Positions 37,434 to 45,418 of a stretch of 64,000 bases of DNA are shown in pieces; positions within the stretch are counted from its first letter, which is position 1, and each line of letters starts with the position of its first letter. Position numbers and translations under genes: made by a program. The DNA lies in the NCBI RefSeq assembly GCF_004798935.1, contig NZ_RAHT01000003.1, positions 372,001-436,000 on the forward strand, given 5' to 3'. The stretch comes from Ningiella ruwaisensis (GTDB taxonomy: Bacteria > Pseudomonadota > Gammaproteobacteria > Enterobacterales > Alteromonadaceae). Below the pieces are notes generated by a model. It made no database searches and had not been told where the DNA came from. It saw nothing but the letters and a program-made list of their open reading frames with translations.

Positions 37434-39020
37434 ATGATGAAAAACGTAAATAATATTGCAGATCTTTTGGAAGACGCCATGCTCAAGTATGGAAGAAAGC
37501 CAGCGTTTCACTGTTTGGGGCAAACTCTTACCTTTGCACAAATCGACGAGCATTCTCGTAATCTGGCGGCGTGGCTACAGCACGAATCAGGCCTTAAACA
37601 AGGTGACAGAGTGGCCATTCAACTGCCCAATCTCATTCAATATCCTATTGCAGCATATGCTGTTTTGCGTGCTGGCATGGTGATAGTAAATACTAACCCG
37701 CTTTATACCACGCGTGAGATGAAACATCAGTTTAATGACTCGGGTGCAAAAGCATTGATCGTGCTTAAGGATTTAAAGGCGAAATTTGACGAAATTAAGC
37801 GTGAAACTGAAATTCAAACGCTTATTACCACGCATGCCACAGACATGCTTGACATTGAAAATAAAAGTAAAAGTCAAACTGGTGTACAGGAACAACATTC
37901 AGAATCTCTACTACAAGTCGACTTCAAGCAGGCTTTAGAGCAAGGCAAATCCAATTCATTGCAAATGCGCGAAAGCCAATCAAAGGATGATGTTTGCGTG
38001 TTGCAATATACCGGTGGTACCACGGGTGTTTCAAAAGGCGCAATGCTGACTCATGGCAATCTAATTAGTAATGCAAAGCAAACCATGGAGCGCTTGACAA
38101 CAGGTTTTGATTTTGAAGATGAAATATTGGTTTGTCCTTTGCCGCTTTACCATATTTATGCCTTCACTGTGAATCTGGTGATGTTTGCCAGCGAAGGGCA
38201 TTTAAGTGTTCTTATTCCAAACCCTCGCGATATCAGTGCATTTATCGACGCGATCAAGCCGTTCCAATTCACCGGCTTTGCGGGTCTAAATACGCTTTTT
38301 GTAGGTCTGTGCAGCCAAGAAGCTTTTCGTAGGCTCGACTTTTCAAAGCTTAAACTGACGATATCAGGTGGAACTACACTTACATCTGCAGCAGCAAGTC
38401 AGTGGATGGAAGTAACGGGCTGTTCAATTGCAGAAGGCTATGGACTATCCGAAACATCTCCTGTACTGAGCATAAACGAGCCTGGAAATGAAGTTCTTGG
38501 CAGCGTGGGTAAGCCATTGGTTGACACTGATATACGATTTATCGATTCATCAGGTCAAGATGTAACTGAAGGTGAGGAAGGCGAACTTATTGCCAAAGGG
38601 CCTCAGGTGATGAAAGGTTACTGGAAGCGAGAGGCAGAAAGCGACAAGGTGTTTACTCCAGATGGTTACTTTCGCACAGGCGACATTGGTTACCGCATGA
38701 AAAGTGGACACATTAAAATCGTGGACAGACTTAAAGATATGATTTGCGTAAGCGGCTTTAATGTGTATCCGAATGAAGTTGAAGATGTGTTAACGCAGCA
38801 CCCACAAGTGCTCGAAGCAGCGGTTGTTGGAAAACCATGTAATCACTCCGGTGAGAAGGTGTGCGCCTATGTGACATTAAGTGGTGAGTTATCCAAAGAG
38901 GAATTAATTTCACACTGCAAACAAAGTCTAACGGGCTATAAGGTGCCAAAAGACATCTTTGTATTGGACGAACTGCCCAAATCCACAGTGGGTAAAATTT
39001 TACGTCGTGAATTACGTTAA
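37434..39020 (+). CDS. Long-chain fatty acid or related acyl-CoA ligase (FadD-like)
   Basis: A 528-residue AMP-forming ligase. The phosphate-binding loop is YTGGTTGVSKGAM (about 190-202), the A5 block is GYGLSETSP, the A7 block is RTGDIGY and the C-terminal catalytic Lys lies in STVGKILRREL. GAGG lies 5 bases before the ATG. It activates a carboxylic acid to its CoA thioester, the last step before beta-oxidation. Its position after an aldehyde dehydrogenase and before a GMC oxidoreductase fits conversion of a hydrophobic alcohol to acyl-CoA. Chain type cannot be read from the sequence. Confidence 0.9.
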   Translation: MMKNVNNIADLLEDAMLKYGRKPAFHCLGQTLTFAQIDEHSRNLAAWLQHESGLKQGDRVAIQLPNLIQYPIAAYAVLRAGMVIVNTNPLYTTREMKHQFNDSGAKALIVLKDLKAKFDEIKRETEIQTLITTHATDMLDIENKSKSQTGVQEQHSESLLQVDFKQALEQGKSNSLQMRESQSKDDVCVLQYTGGTTGVSKGAMLTHGNLISNAKQTMERLTTGFDFEDEILVCPLPLYHIYAFTVNLVMFASEGHLSVLIPNPRDISAFIDAIKPFQFTGFAGLNTLFVGLCSQEAFRRLDFSKLKLTISGGTTLTSAAASQWMEVTGCSIAEGYGLSETSPVLSINEPGNEVLGSVGKPLVDTDIRFIDSSGQDVTEGEEGELIAKGPQVMKGYWKREAESDKVFTPDGYFRTGDIGYRMKSGHIKIVDRLKDMICVSGFNVYPNEVEDVLTQHPQVLEAAVVGKPCNHSGEKVCAYVTLSGELSKEELISHCKQSLTGYKVPKDIFVLDELPKSTVGKILRRELR

Positions 39021-39107
39021 GGCCATCCATTTAAAAATGACCTGGTTAACAATCATTCCAATAAGTGAGCCTCTATTTGAAATATGCTCAAAGGTGAGGA
39101 AATAAAC

Positions 39108-40727
39108 ATGACCTACGATTACATAATTATTGGCGCTGGCTCTGCTGGTTGCGTATTGGCAGACCGGCTCAGCGAAAGCGCAAAACACTCAGTCTGCGTT
39201 TTGGAGGCAGGTTCTGACAACAACAGCTTTTTAGTTAATACACCTGGCGCTTTTGCTGCATTCATGTTTTTAAAAAAGTATAACTGGAGCTTTGAGGCTA
39301 ATGCAGTGGGTGATATTCGAAACGGAACGCCTATGTTTGTGCCTCGTGGAAAAGGTCTTGGAGGAAGTTCCTCTACCAATGCCATGTTATATGTACGTGG
39401 CCAGGCACAAGATTATGATACATGGGCAAATTTAGGTAACGAAGGCTGGTCATTTAAGGATATGCTGCCGCATTTCAAACGCTGCGAAACGAATGATAAG
39501 GGTGCCAATGAGTATCACGGCGATAAAGGCCCACTGCACGTAAGCACACGGCCCGTGCACTACGAAATCAGCAAACGCTTTATAGAGGCGGGAAAGCAGG
39601 TAGGTTTTAAATATAACGACGATTTTAACGGTGAGGACCAAGAAGGGGTCGGTTATTATCAATGTACGATCAAGGATGGAAAACGCTGTGGTGCAGCTCG
39701 CGCTTTTTTAAAGCCAGCCTTATCCAGAGAGAATTTAAATGTTAAAACAGGCGCTCTGGTAAAACGAATTTTGTTCAAAGGTAAAGTGGCAATTGGTGTT
39801 GAATATGAGCAAGCCGGGCAAATTCATAGCCTTTATGCCAATAAAGAAGTTATTCTGAGTGCAGGCGCCATTCAATCTCCTCATATCTTAATGCTATCGG
39901 GCGTTGGCGATGCAAAAGAACTTGTCAAACATAACATTGATTCGATACAGCATTTGCCTGGAGTGGGCAAAAATTTACAAGAACATGTTGACGCTTGCAT
40001 CTTGGTGAAAAGTAAAAAACGTGACGGCTTTACCGCATCGCTTAGTGGACTATTGAAAATGACGCCGCATGCTTTTAAATATTTATTTAATAAAACCGGT
40101 AAGCTTGCAAACAGCATTCTGGAAGCTGGTGCGTTTCTGAAATCGCGAGATGACCTTGACTCTCCTGATATTCAATTGCATATGCTCCCTTTGCTCTATG
40201 ATGATAATGGACGAGATTTAAAACTAATGGGTCAGCATGGTTACTCTTGCCATGTTTGCGTGCTCAGACCAGAAAGTCGCGGGCAAATTAGCCTTCGTTC
40301 CGCTGATTTTAAAGATGCGCCAAATATTGACTTCAACTTCTTTTCAGATAAAGAGGGCAAAGACAAGCAAGTAATTGTTGATGGAATGCGGCAACTTCGA
40401 AAAATTCTTGGGGCGCCTGCATTTGAAGATTACCATGTTGAAGAGATGCATCCGGGTATTTCCCAGCAAAGCGATGACGAGGTTTTTGCGAAAGCCAAAG
40501 AGCGTTTAGGTTTGGTTTACCATCCGGTGGGTACTTGCAAAATGGGTGTGGACGAAATGGCGGTGGTTGACAAAGATCTGCGAGTGCATGGTTTAGAAAA
40601 CTTGCGAGTCGTTGATGCCTCAATTATGCCTACCCTGGTAAGCGGTAACACTAACGCACCTACCATGGCGATTGCACAAAAAGCGGCCGACAGCATTTTA
40701 GCGCTTAGTCGTAGTTTTAGCGATTGA
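39108..40727 (+). CDS. GMC family FAD-dependent alcohol dehydrogenase/oxidase
   Basis: A 539-residue flavoenzyme of the choline dehydrogenase/AlkJ group. The N-terminal dinucleotide fold has GAGSAGCVLADRLSE, the GMC signature follows in GKGLGGSSSTNAMLYVRG, and the active-site pair is in VYHPVGTCKMG (His) and GNTNAPTM (Asn). I chose the ATG at 39108 (AGGTGAGGA upstream) rather than one eight codons earlier. AlkJ-like members oxidise aliphatic alcohols and pass electrons to quinones; this is the likely first intracellular step after the alkylsulfatase. Its last 30 bases overlap the convergent membrane-protein gene. Confidence 0.9.
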   Translation: MTYDYIIIGAGSAGCVLADRLSESAKHSVCVLEAGSDNNSFLVNTPGAFAAFMFLKKYNWSFEANAVGDIRNGTPMFVPRGKGLGGSSSTNAMLYVRGQAQDYDTWANLGNEGWSFKDMLPHFKRCETNDKGANEYHGDKGPLHVSTRPVHYEISKRFIEAGKQVGFKYNDDFNGEDQEGVGYYQCTIKDGKRCGAARAFLKPALSRENLNVKTGALVKRILFKGKVAIGVEYEQAGQIHSLYANKEVILSAGAIQSPHILMLSGVGDAKELVKHNIDSIQHLPGVGKNLQEHVDACILVKSKKRDGFTASLSGLLKMTPHAFKYLFNKTGKLANSILEAGAFLKSRDDLDSPDIQLHMLPLLYDDNGRDLKLMGQHGYSCHVCVLRPESRGQISLRSADFKDAPNIDFNFFSDKEGKDKQVIVDGMRQLRKILGAPAFEDYHVEEMHPGISQQSDDEVFAKAKERLGLVYHPVGTCKMGVDEMAVVDKDLRVHGLENLRVVDASIMPTLVSGNTNAPTMAIAQKAADSILALSRSFSD

Positions 40728-41264
40728 ATTATATCGTTTGCTCAAGACAACAATCGATACTAAGTAAACCATCACTATCACTGCTGATACCGCTTCGAAC
40801 CTGTAGTCTGGGAATAGCAGCCACACGGTAACTATGAGCAGACTGCGCACGATTGCATGGAAGTAACCTACCCAGTGTTGAATTGCCCAGGATAATGGCA
40901 TCCACATTAGCCCAGCCAGAATACCAACGCTTAATGGAAGCGTTGTGTGGTCGATGGATGCAACGGGTAATGCAATACTGAATACCAGCAGTGCCATTAC
41001 GAGCCCAACGTAAAATAAGGTGTCAAATTCTGTGTGGGTTTGTTTTTTTGAGAAGAAATTTTCACCAGTCAGGTATGAAAGCCCAGCCCCTAAATAAAAA
41101 ATACAGCCTGTTCCAATATAAAGCATCCATACCTTCAGGACTTCACTCAAAAATGGAGCGCTTATACCGATGACGGCCCATACGAATGTGCCGGCAATGG
41201 GCATGGCTAAAAATTTGTTTTGTTTAAAAACTTCGCGTTGCTGTTCAAGTGTTAATTCGCTCAT
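40698..41264 (-). CDS. Uncharacterised integral membrane protein, about six helices
   Basis: A 188-residue protein with about six hydrophobic helices (segments near 22-40, 45-65, 83-102, 110-125, 135-150, 158-178) and a short charged N terminus (MSELTLEQQREVFKQ). I do not recognise a transport or enzyme motif. It overlaps the 3' end of the GMC gene by 30 bases on the opposite strand and stands alone. Nothing ties it to the alcohol pathway other than position. Confidence 0.7.
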   Translation of the reverse strand: MSELTLEQQREVFKQNKFLAMPIAGTFVWAVIGISAPFLSEVLKVWMLYIGTGCIFYLGAGLSYLTGENFFSKKQTHTEFDTLFYVGLVMALLVFSIALPVASIDHTTLPLSVGILAGLMWMPLSWAIQHWVGYFHAIVRSLLIVTVWLLFPDYRFEAVSAVIVMVYLVSIVVLSKRYNSIAKTTTKR

Positions 41265-41314
41265 TGTTTGGCTCCATATTAATTTGAAGCCATTTTGGAC
41301 GACATCCTATCAAA

Positions 41315-41357
41315 TAGTCATTGTGTAATGTCATGATTTACAGGTGACAAATGTCAT
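41315..41357. promoter_or_regulatory. TGTCAT-type repeats upstream of the porin-like gene
   Basis: ATGTCAT occurs at 41328-41334 and 41351-41357, with TAGTCAT at 41315-41321 and a TGACA-AA-TGTCA palindrome at 41345-41356. The words recall Pho boxes (CTGTCAT repeats 11 bp apart), but the spacings here are 13 and 23 bp. A regulator site is plausible, type unknown. Confidence 0.3.
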
Positions 41358-41501
41358 CAATTTTGCCTCTGAAAAACAGTGCCTTGCTCTTCGTTTATGG
41401 CAAGCAACTTGCTTCATACCATTAGAGAATCAAAAATTAAAACCTTAAAACACTGTTTTGTTTTCAACAACACGACTAATTCTAGAAAGAGACGCACAGT
41501 T

Positions 41502-42701
41502 TTGAAAAAACAACTATTAGGATCTATCTTGCTCATATTGCCTCTAAGTGCATCGGCAGGTGAAAATAGTAAATTCTCTGACCGCTTTGAGTTTTCTGGC
41601 TTTGGAAGAATCATCGCAGGATATTTGGATGAAGATGCCGCAAGCTATGAAGGGTATGAGAATAAGCTAAGTGTTAGTGAGCAGTCGCTTATTGCGGTTC
41701 AAACCGAGTTTGCCGCAACAGAAACGCTTACGATTGCTGCACAATTATTGGCACATTCGTCAGAGGAACGTCAGTCTGGCTTTGAATGGTTTTATCTCAA
41801 TTATGAGCCGACAAAGAATTGGCGCTTTAAAGCAGGAAAGCTTCGTACCCCTTTTTTCAGGTACAGTGACGTCATTGATGTGGGCTTTGCTTATCCGTGG
41901 ATTAGTGCTCCACAGCAGGTATACAGCGGCTACTTGTTTTCAAATTACGAAGGTGCTTCGGCAACGTATCGATTCAATCATGCCGGGGTGAATGTTGATG
42001 TTGAGGCTTACTATGGGGTATATGATGAAACAGTTTTCTATACCGGACAGGAGGTTGATGTAGATGTTGATCAAATAGTCGGTTATATTGTTCAGACCTC
42101 GTTTGATAACTTTCATGCTCGTGCGTCAGTAATAAGCAGTGATGATTTTGATGTAGACCTCCCTGAATTTAAGCAGTTTGAACAAACCCTGAGAGTCGCA
42201 GGTTTTGAAAGAAACGCAGATTCATTAAGCTTCGATGGCAGTGCAGTTGGCTATCAGGCTAGTTTAGGTTACGACAATTTACAATATTTCACGTCTGCAG
42301 AGTGGGTTCGAATTACTTCAGACGTCCTGATTATTCCAGATATTGATAGTTACTACGTGACCGCAGGATATAACTTCTATCCATTTCAGGCCCACGCCAC
42401 CTTTTCCCGTTCCGATGCTTCTTACGATATATTAACCAATGAAATTCCCAAGGGGGTTAATCCACAGTTAGACGCTTTATCGTTTGGTTATGATAGCGTT
42501 ATCTCAAACTTGCAACTTGATTCTCTCGATTCATTCACGCTTGGTCTAAGGTGGGATTTTCGACCAAGTATGGCGCTTAAAACAGAAGTTACCTTTTTAA
42601 AAGGTGAAGATGGCGAACGCGCTTTTTTTGAAATTGAAGATGAAGCAAATTTTGACAGGGATGCGACTTTGTACCAAGTCGCATTTGAGTGGGTGTTCTA
42701 A
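41502..42701 (+). CDS. Outer-membrane porin-like beta-barrel protein
   Basis: The mature protein has the alternating polar and hydrophobic strands of a 16- or 18-strand porin-like barrel (FSGFGRIIAGYL, FEWFYLNYEPTKNWRFKAGKL) and ends with QVAFEWVF, a typical terminal Phe for assembly. I place the start at a TTG (41502), which directly begins a signal peptide KKQLLGSILLILPLSASA; the longest frame from 41379 adds 41 residues that do not resemble a leader. AAAGAGA lies about 10 bases upstream. The next gene starts in its stop codon (TAATG), so the two are translated together. Cargo unknown. Confidence 0.78.
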   Translation: MKKQLLGSILLILPLSASAGENSKFSDRFEFSGFGRIIAGYLDEDAASYEGYENKLSVSEQSLIAVQTEFAATETLTIAAQLLAHSSEERQSGFEWFYLNYEPTKNWRFKAGKLRTPFFRYSDVIDVGFAYPWISAPQQVYSGYLFSNYEGASATYRFNHAGVNVDVEAYYGVYDETVFYTGQEVDVDVDQIVGYIVQTSFDNFHARASVISSDDFDVDLPEFKQFEQTLRVAGFERNADSLSFDGSAVGYQASLGYDNLQYFTSAEWVRITSDVLIIPDIDSYYVTAGYNFYPFQAHATFSRSDASYDILTNEIPKGVNPQLDALSFGYDSVISNLQLDSLDSFTLGLRWDFRPSMALKTEVTFLKGEDGERAFFEIEDEANFDRDATLYQVAFEWVF

Positions 42702-43153
42702 TGAAGCAAGTATTCAATACCACACTATTAATATTGACGCTGATTATTAGCCATCAAATACACGCACAATCCGGCGAAGTAATCGTTATCGCGAATGTAG
42801 ATAACGAAGAATTAAAAATGAGTAAACGTGAAATACGTAATCTGTTCATGGGCGGAGTATCAGAGCTTAATTTACAGCCTTTGGGACTAACACCGGAGAA
42901 TGCTGCAAGACTCGTTTTTAACACCAAAATAATTGGATTGACGGAATCAAGAATTCAGTCTTATTGGGCTCAAATGCGATTTAGCGGCCGTAATAAACCG
43001 CCAAAACAATTTGAATCAGTCGACGAAATAATTGAATATCTTTTAACCAATAAAGATACGATTGCCTACGTGCCTGTGAATACAAAAATACCGGAAAGCT
43101 TAACCATTGTTTACAATGCTGAAGCGGCTGAGAAAGCAAGCTCAATCAATTAA
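42701..43153 (+). CDS. Small phosphate-binding-like periplasmic protein
   Basis: A 150-residue exported protein (signal peptide 1-22, ending IHAQ) with the short PstS/PBP-like fold that is annotated as phosphate ABC transporter substrate-binding protein in marine bacteria: EVIVIANVDNEELKMSKREIRNLFMG, then QSYWAQMRFSGRNKPPK and IAYVPV (shown in pieces). It is too short for a full two-lobe binding protein, and no ABC permease is near. Its ATG overlaps the porin stop by one base. The facing GGDEF-EAL gene begins its 3' end 6 bp away. A ligand-sensing role with the porin is possible. Confidence 0.75.
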   Translation: MKQVFNTTLLILTLIISHQIHAQSGEVIVIANVDNEELKMSKREIRNLFMGGVSELNLQPLGLTPENAARLVFNTKIIGLTESRIQSYWAQMRFSGRNKPPKQFESVDEIIEYLLTNKDTIAYVPVNTKIPESLTIVYNAEAAEKASSIN

Positions 43154-43159
43154 ATAATG

Positions 43160-45247
43160 TTAATGGAAATTGCTTGCTCTATTGCTATATAAGTGTTCTA
43201 TAGCTTCTAGTGGTAAAGGTTTGCTAAATAGATAGCCTTGCAATAAGTGACATCCGTTATCAATTAGAAAAGCCGCTTGGGAGGGCGTCTCGACGCCCTC
43301 AGCGCATACTTTTAAATCAAGCTGTTTAGCCATTTCAATGATTGTTTTGGTGATAGTATTGCTTCGTTGAGACAAACCAATCCCATCTACAAACTGCTTA
43401 TCTATTTTAAGCGTATCCAAGTAAATCTGTGTTAAATACCCAAGAGAAGAATAGCCTGTTCCAAAATCATCCAACGCAATATAACTGCCAAGGTTTCTTG
43501 CTTGTGTGATGAACTGGTTTGCCACTTCAAAGTTTTCTAGATATGCCGATTCGGTCAGCTCGAACTCAATGCCAGATGGCTTGATGTTGTGCTTTTTAAA
43601 CAGCGCTGAAATCTTTGTCAATAATTCGTTATCCCTTAAATCAAACGCGGAAATATTTAACGAAACTACGGCATTTGGAGAAACTGCAAGCAGCCTTGGC
43701 ATATCAATACACACTTGATTGACAACCCACTGAGTAATGGCTTGTATTTTGCCGCTTTGCTCGGCAATAGGAATAAATTCAGCTGGTGATATAAATCCTA
43801 ACTCACTGCTGTTCCATCGAATTAAAGCCTCATAACCCTGAATTTTTTCTTTGCCATCAACTTTTGGCTGATAACACAAACTAAACTCGTTTTCTCTGAG
43901 GGCATCACCTAGGGCTGAGGCGATTGCGATGCGTCGTTTGTTATTTTCCATCATCGACTGGACAAACAGTGTGCAGGTGGAACGCCCTTGCGCTTTTGAG
44001 CGGTACATCGCCACATCTGCATTTGCTACTAATTCAGAAACGTTATAGTGCGCATCAGATGCTAATGCGATACCAATACTGACTCCAACTTCAATTCTCC
44101 AACCATCGATAACGATGGCTTGGCACAGCTCATTTTTAACTGTATTTGCAAACTCAAGCAATTCCTGGCTATCGACAACGTTGTTTACAAGGATTAAAAA
44201 TTCATCGCCGCCCAAACGGGATGCAAAGCGTTTATCTTCAACTAATTGGGAAACTTCATCTGCAACATAGCAAAGTAGCTTGTCGCCTACTTCGTGTCCA
44301 AAAGAATCATTTATCCACTTAAAGCCATTTAGGTCGAAAAACAGGATCGCCAAATCGTTTCGTTTTTGTTGTGCATCTTCTATTTCATTTGCAAGCGTTG
44401 ATATAAAGAACTGTCTATTGGGAAGATTGGTCAGGCTGTCATAATTCGCCAATCGCTGCATTTGTGACTGCTGATCGAGAAGCAGTTGAGTTTGTTTTCT
44501 GTTTTTCTCTACTTCTGTATTGATATCTTGCATCAATGAGTTTAAGCCCTCCGTAAGGGTTTTGACCTCATTTTTCCCTCTGACTTTTGCCAACAAGCCA
44601 TAGTCCTTGCTTAGGCGAATTTTTCGCATGAACTCAGACAAATCAAGAAGTGGTTTGATGGATCGGTTTTGCAGGAGAATAATAATGGCAGCCGTGATTA
44701 AAAGCGTAAAAAACACAAAAGGGAAAACTTTCAAAATTAAAGCTTGGGTGCTTTTTTTTAAGGGCATGCTTAAATCGTTTATTATCAATAAGTAGCCTAG
44801 GGTAAGCTCTTCTTCACCAATTCGCTTAAATGCAATCACACTCTCTTTGTCTGCGTGCATCCCTACATCAAAGGATTTGTAATCGTCAAAATTTATTTGG
44901 CTGATTACCGCTTCGCTATTTGCTAAAGAGGTGTTGCTGATAACTTTTCCATAGTAAGGCTGAATGAGCTTACGCTGCTGATCATACACAGCAGCAATGC
45001 GCACGTTTTCGTACTGATCGAGCTTGAGCAACAGATTTGCAATGCTGAAAATGTCAGGTTCATCCGACATCATTATCATTAAATCAATGGACAGGTTTTC
45101 CGAAAGACCATTTAAGTCATCTGAGGCACCTTGTCGATACAAATCCTTATAAGCCTGCATTGCAAACACAACAACCAAAGCGCTTGTCACCAAGATGGCC
45201 GAAACGGAAAGCGTCAAAAGCTGTGAGCGCATGCTATTTAAAATCAT
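43160..45247 (-). CDS. Membrane GGDEF-EAL cyclic-di-GMP enzyme with periplasmic sensor and HAMP
   Basis: With the chosen start, 695 residues: membrane helix about 10-30, periplasmic CHASE8-like domain about 32-165, second helix about 172-192, HAMP (193-250), GGDEF and EAL domains. The GGDEF core is RLGGDEF, intact; the RxxD inhibition motif is not seen before it. The EAL domain keeps YEALIRW, ELTES, DDFGTGYSS, LKIDKQF and CAEGVET, so phosphodiesterase activity is likely. Both activities may be present. The start is uncertain: a GTG at 45373 gives 42 more residues, and no start has a good ribosome binding site. Convergent with the small binding-protein gene. Confidence 0.85.
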   Translation of the reverse strand: MILNSMRSQLLTLSVSAILVTSALVVVFAMQAYKDLYRQGASDDLNGLSENLSIDLMIMMSDEPDIFSIANLLLKLDQYENVRIAAVYDQQRKLIQPYYGKVISNTSLANSEAVISQINFDDYKSFDVGMHADKESVIAFKRIGEEELTLGYLLIINDLSMPLKKSTQALILKVFPFVFFTLLITAAIIILLQNRSIKPLLDLSEFMRKIRLSKDYGLLAKVRGKNEVKTLTEGLNSLMQDINTEVEKNRKQTQLLLDQQSQMQRLANYDSLTNLPNRQFFISTLANEIEDAQQKRNDLAILFFDLNGFKWINDSFGHEVGDKLLCYVADEVSQLVEDKRFASRLGGDEFLILVNNVVDSQELLEFANTVKNELCQAIVIDGWRIEVGVSIGIALASDAHYNVSELVANADVAMYRSKAQGRSTCTLFVQSMMENNKRRIAIASALGDALRENEFSLCYQPKVDGKEKIQGYEALIRWNSSELGFISPAEFIPIAEQSGKIQAITQWVVNQVCIDMPRLLAVSPNAVVSLNISAFDLRDNELLTKISALFKKHNIKPSGIEFELTESAYLENFEVANQFITQARNLGSYIALDDFGTGYSSLGYLTQIYLDTLKIDKQFVDGIGLSQRSNTITKTIIEMAKQLDLKVCAEGVETPSQAAFLIDNGCHLLQGYLFSKPLPLEAIEHLYSNRASNFH

Positions 45248-45418
45248 AGACAGTTTATAGTATTTGTTTATAGGAAATAGAAATGCCGATAAGACTGTTA
45301 TCGGCATCGAATGGGCTTTCTGGATTAAAAAATCGGTATTTATTGGGTATGTTGGGCTTTGCTGAAAATTCACACAGCAAAGATAAACACTCCTTAAACC
45401 TTAGCGCCTGAAAATATT

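Noticed and set aside
41379-41501. N-terminal extension of the porin-like protein
   Set aside because: It places 41 polar residues before a clean signal peptide, which would block export; the TTG at 41502 fits better.
43160-45373. Longer GGDEF-EAL protein starting at GTG 45373
   Set aside because: The extra 42 residues come before a natural membrane start and the AAGGAG site is about 20 bases from the GTG; not excluded but less likely.
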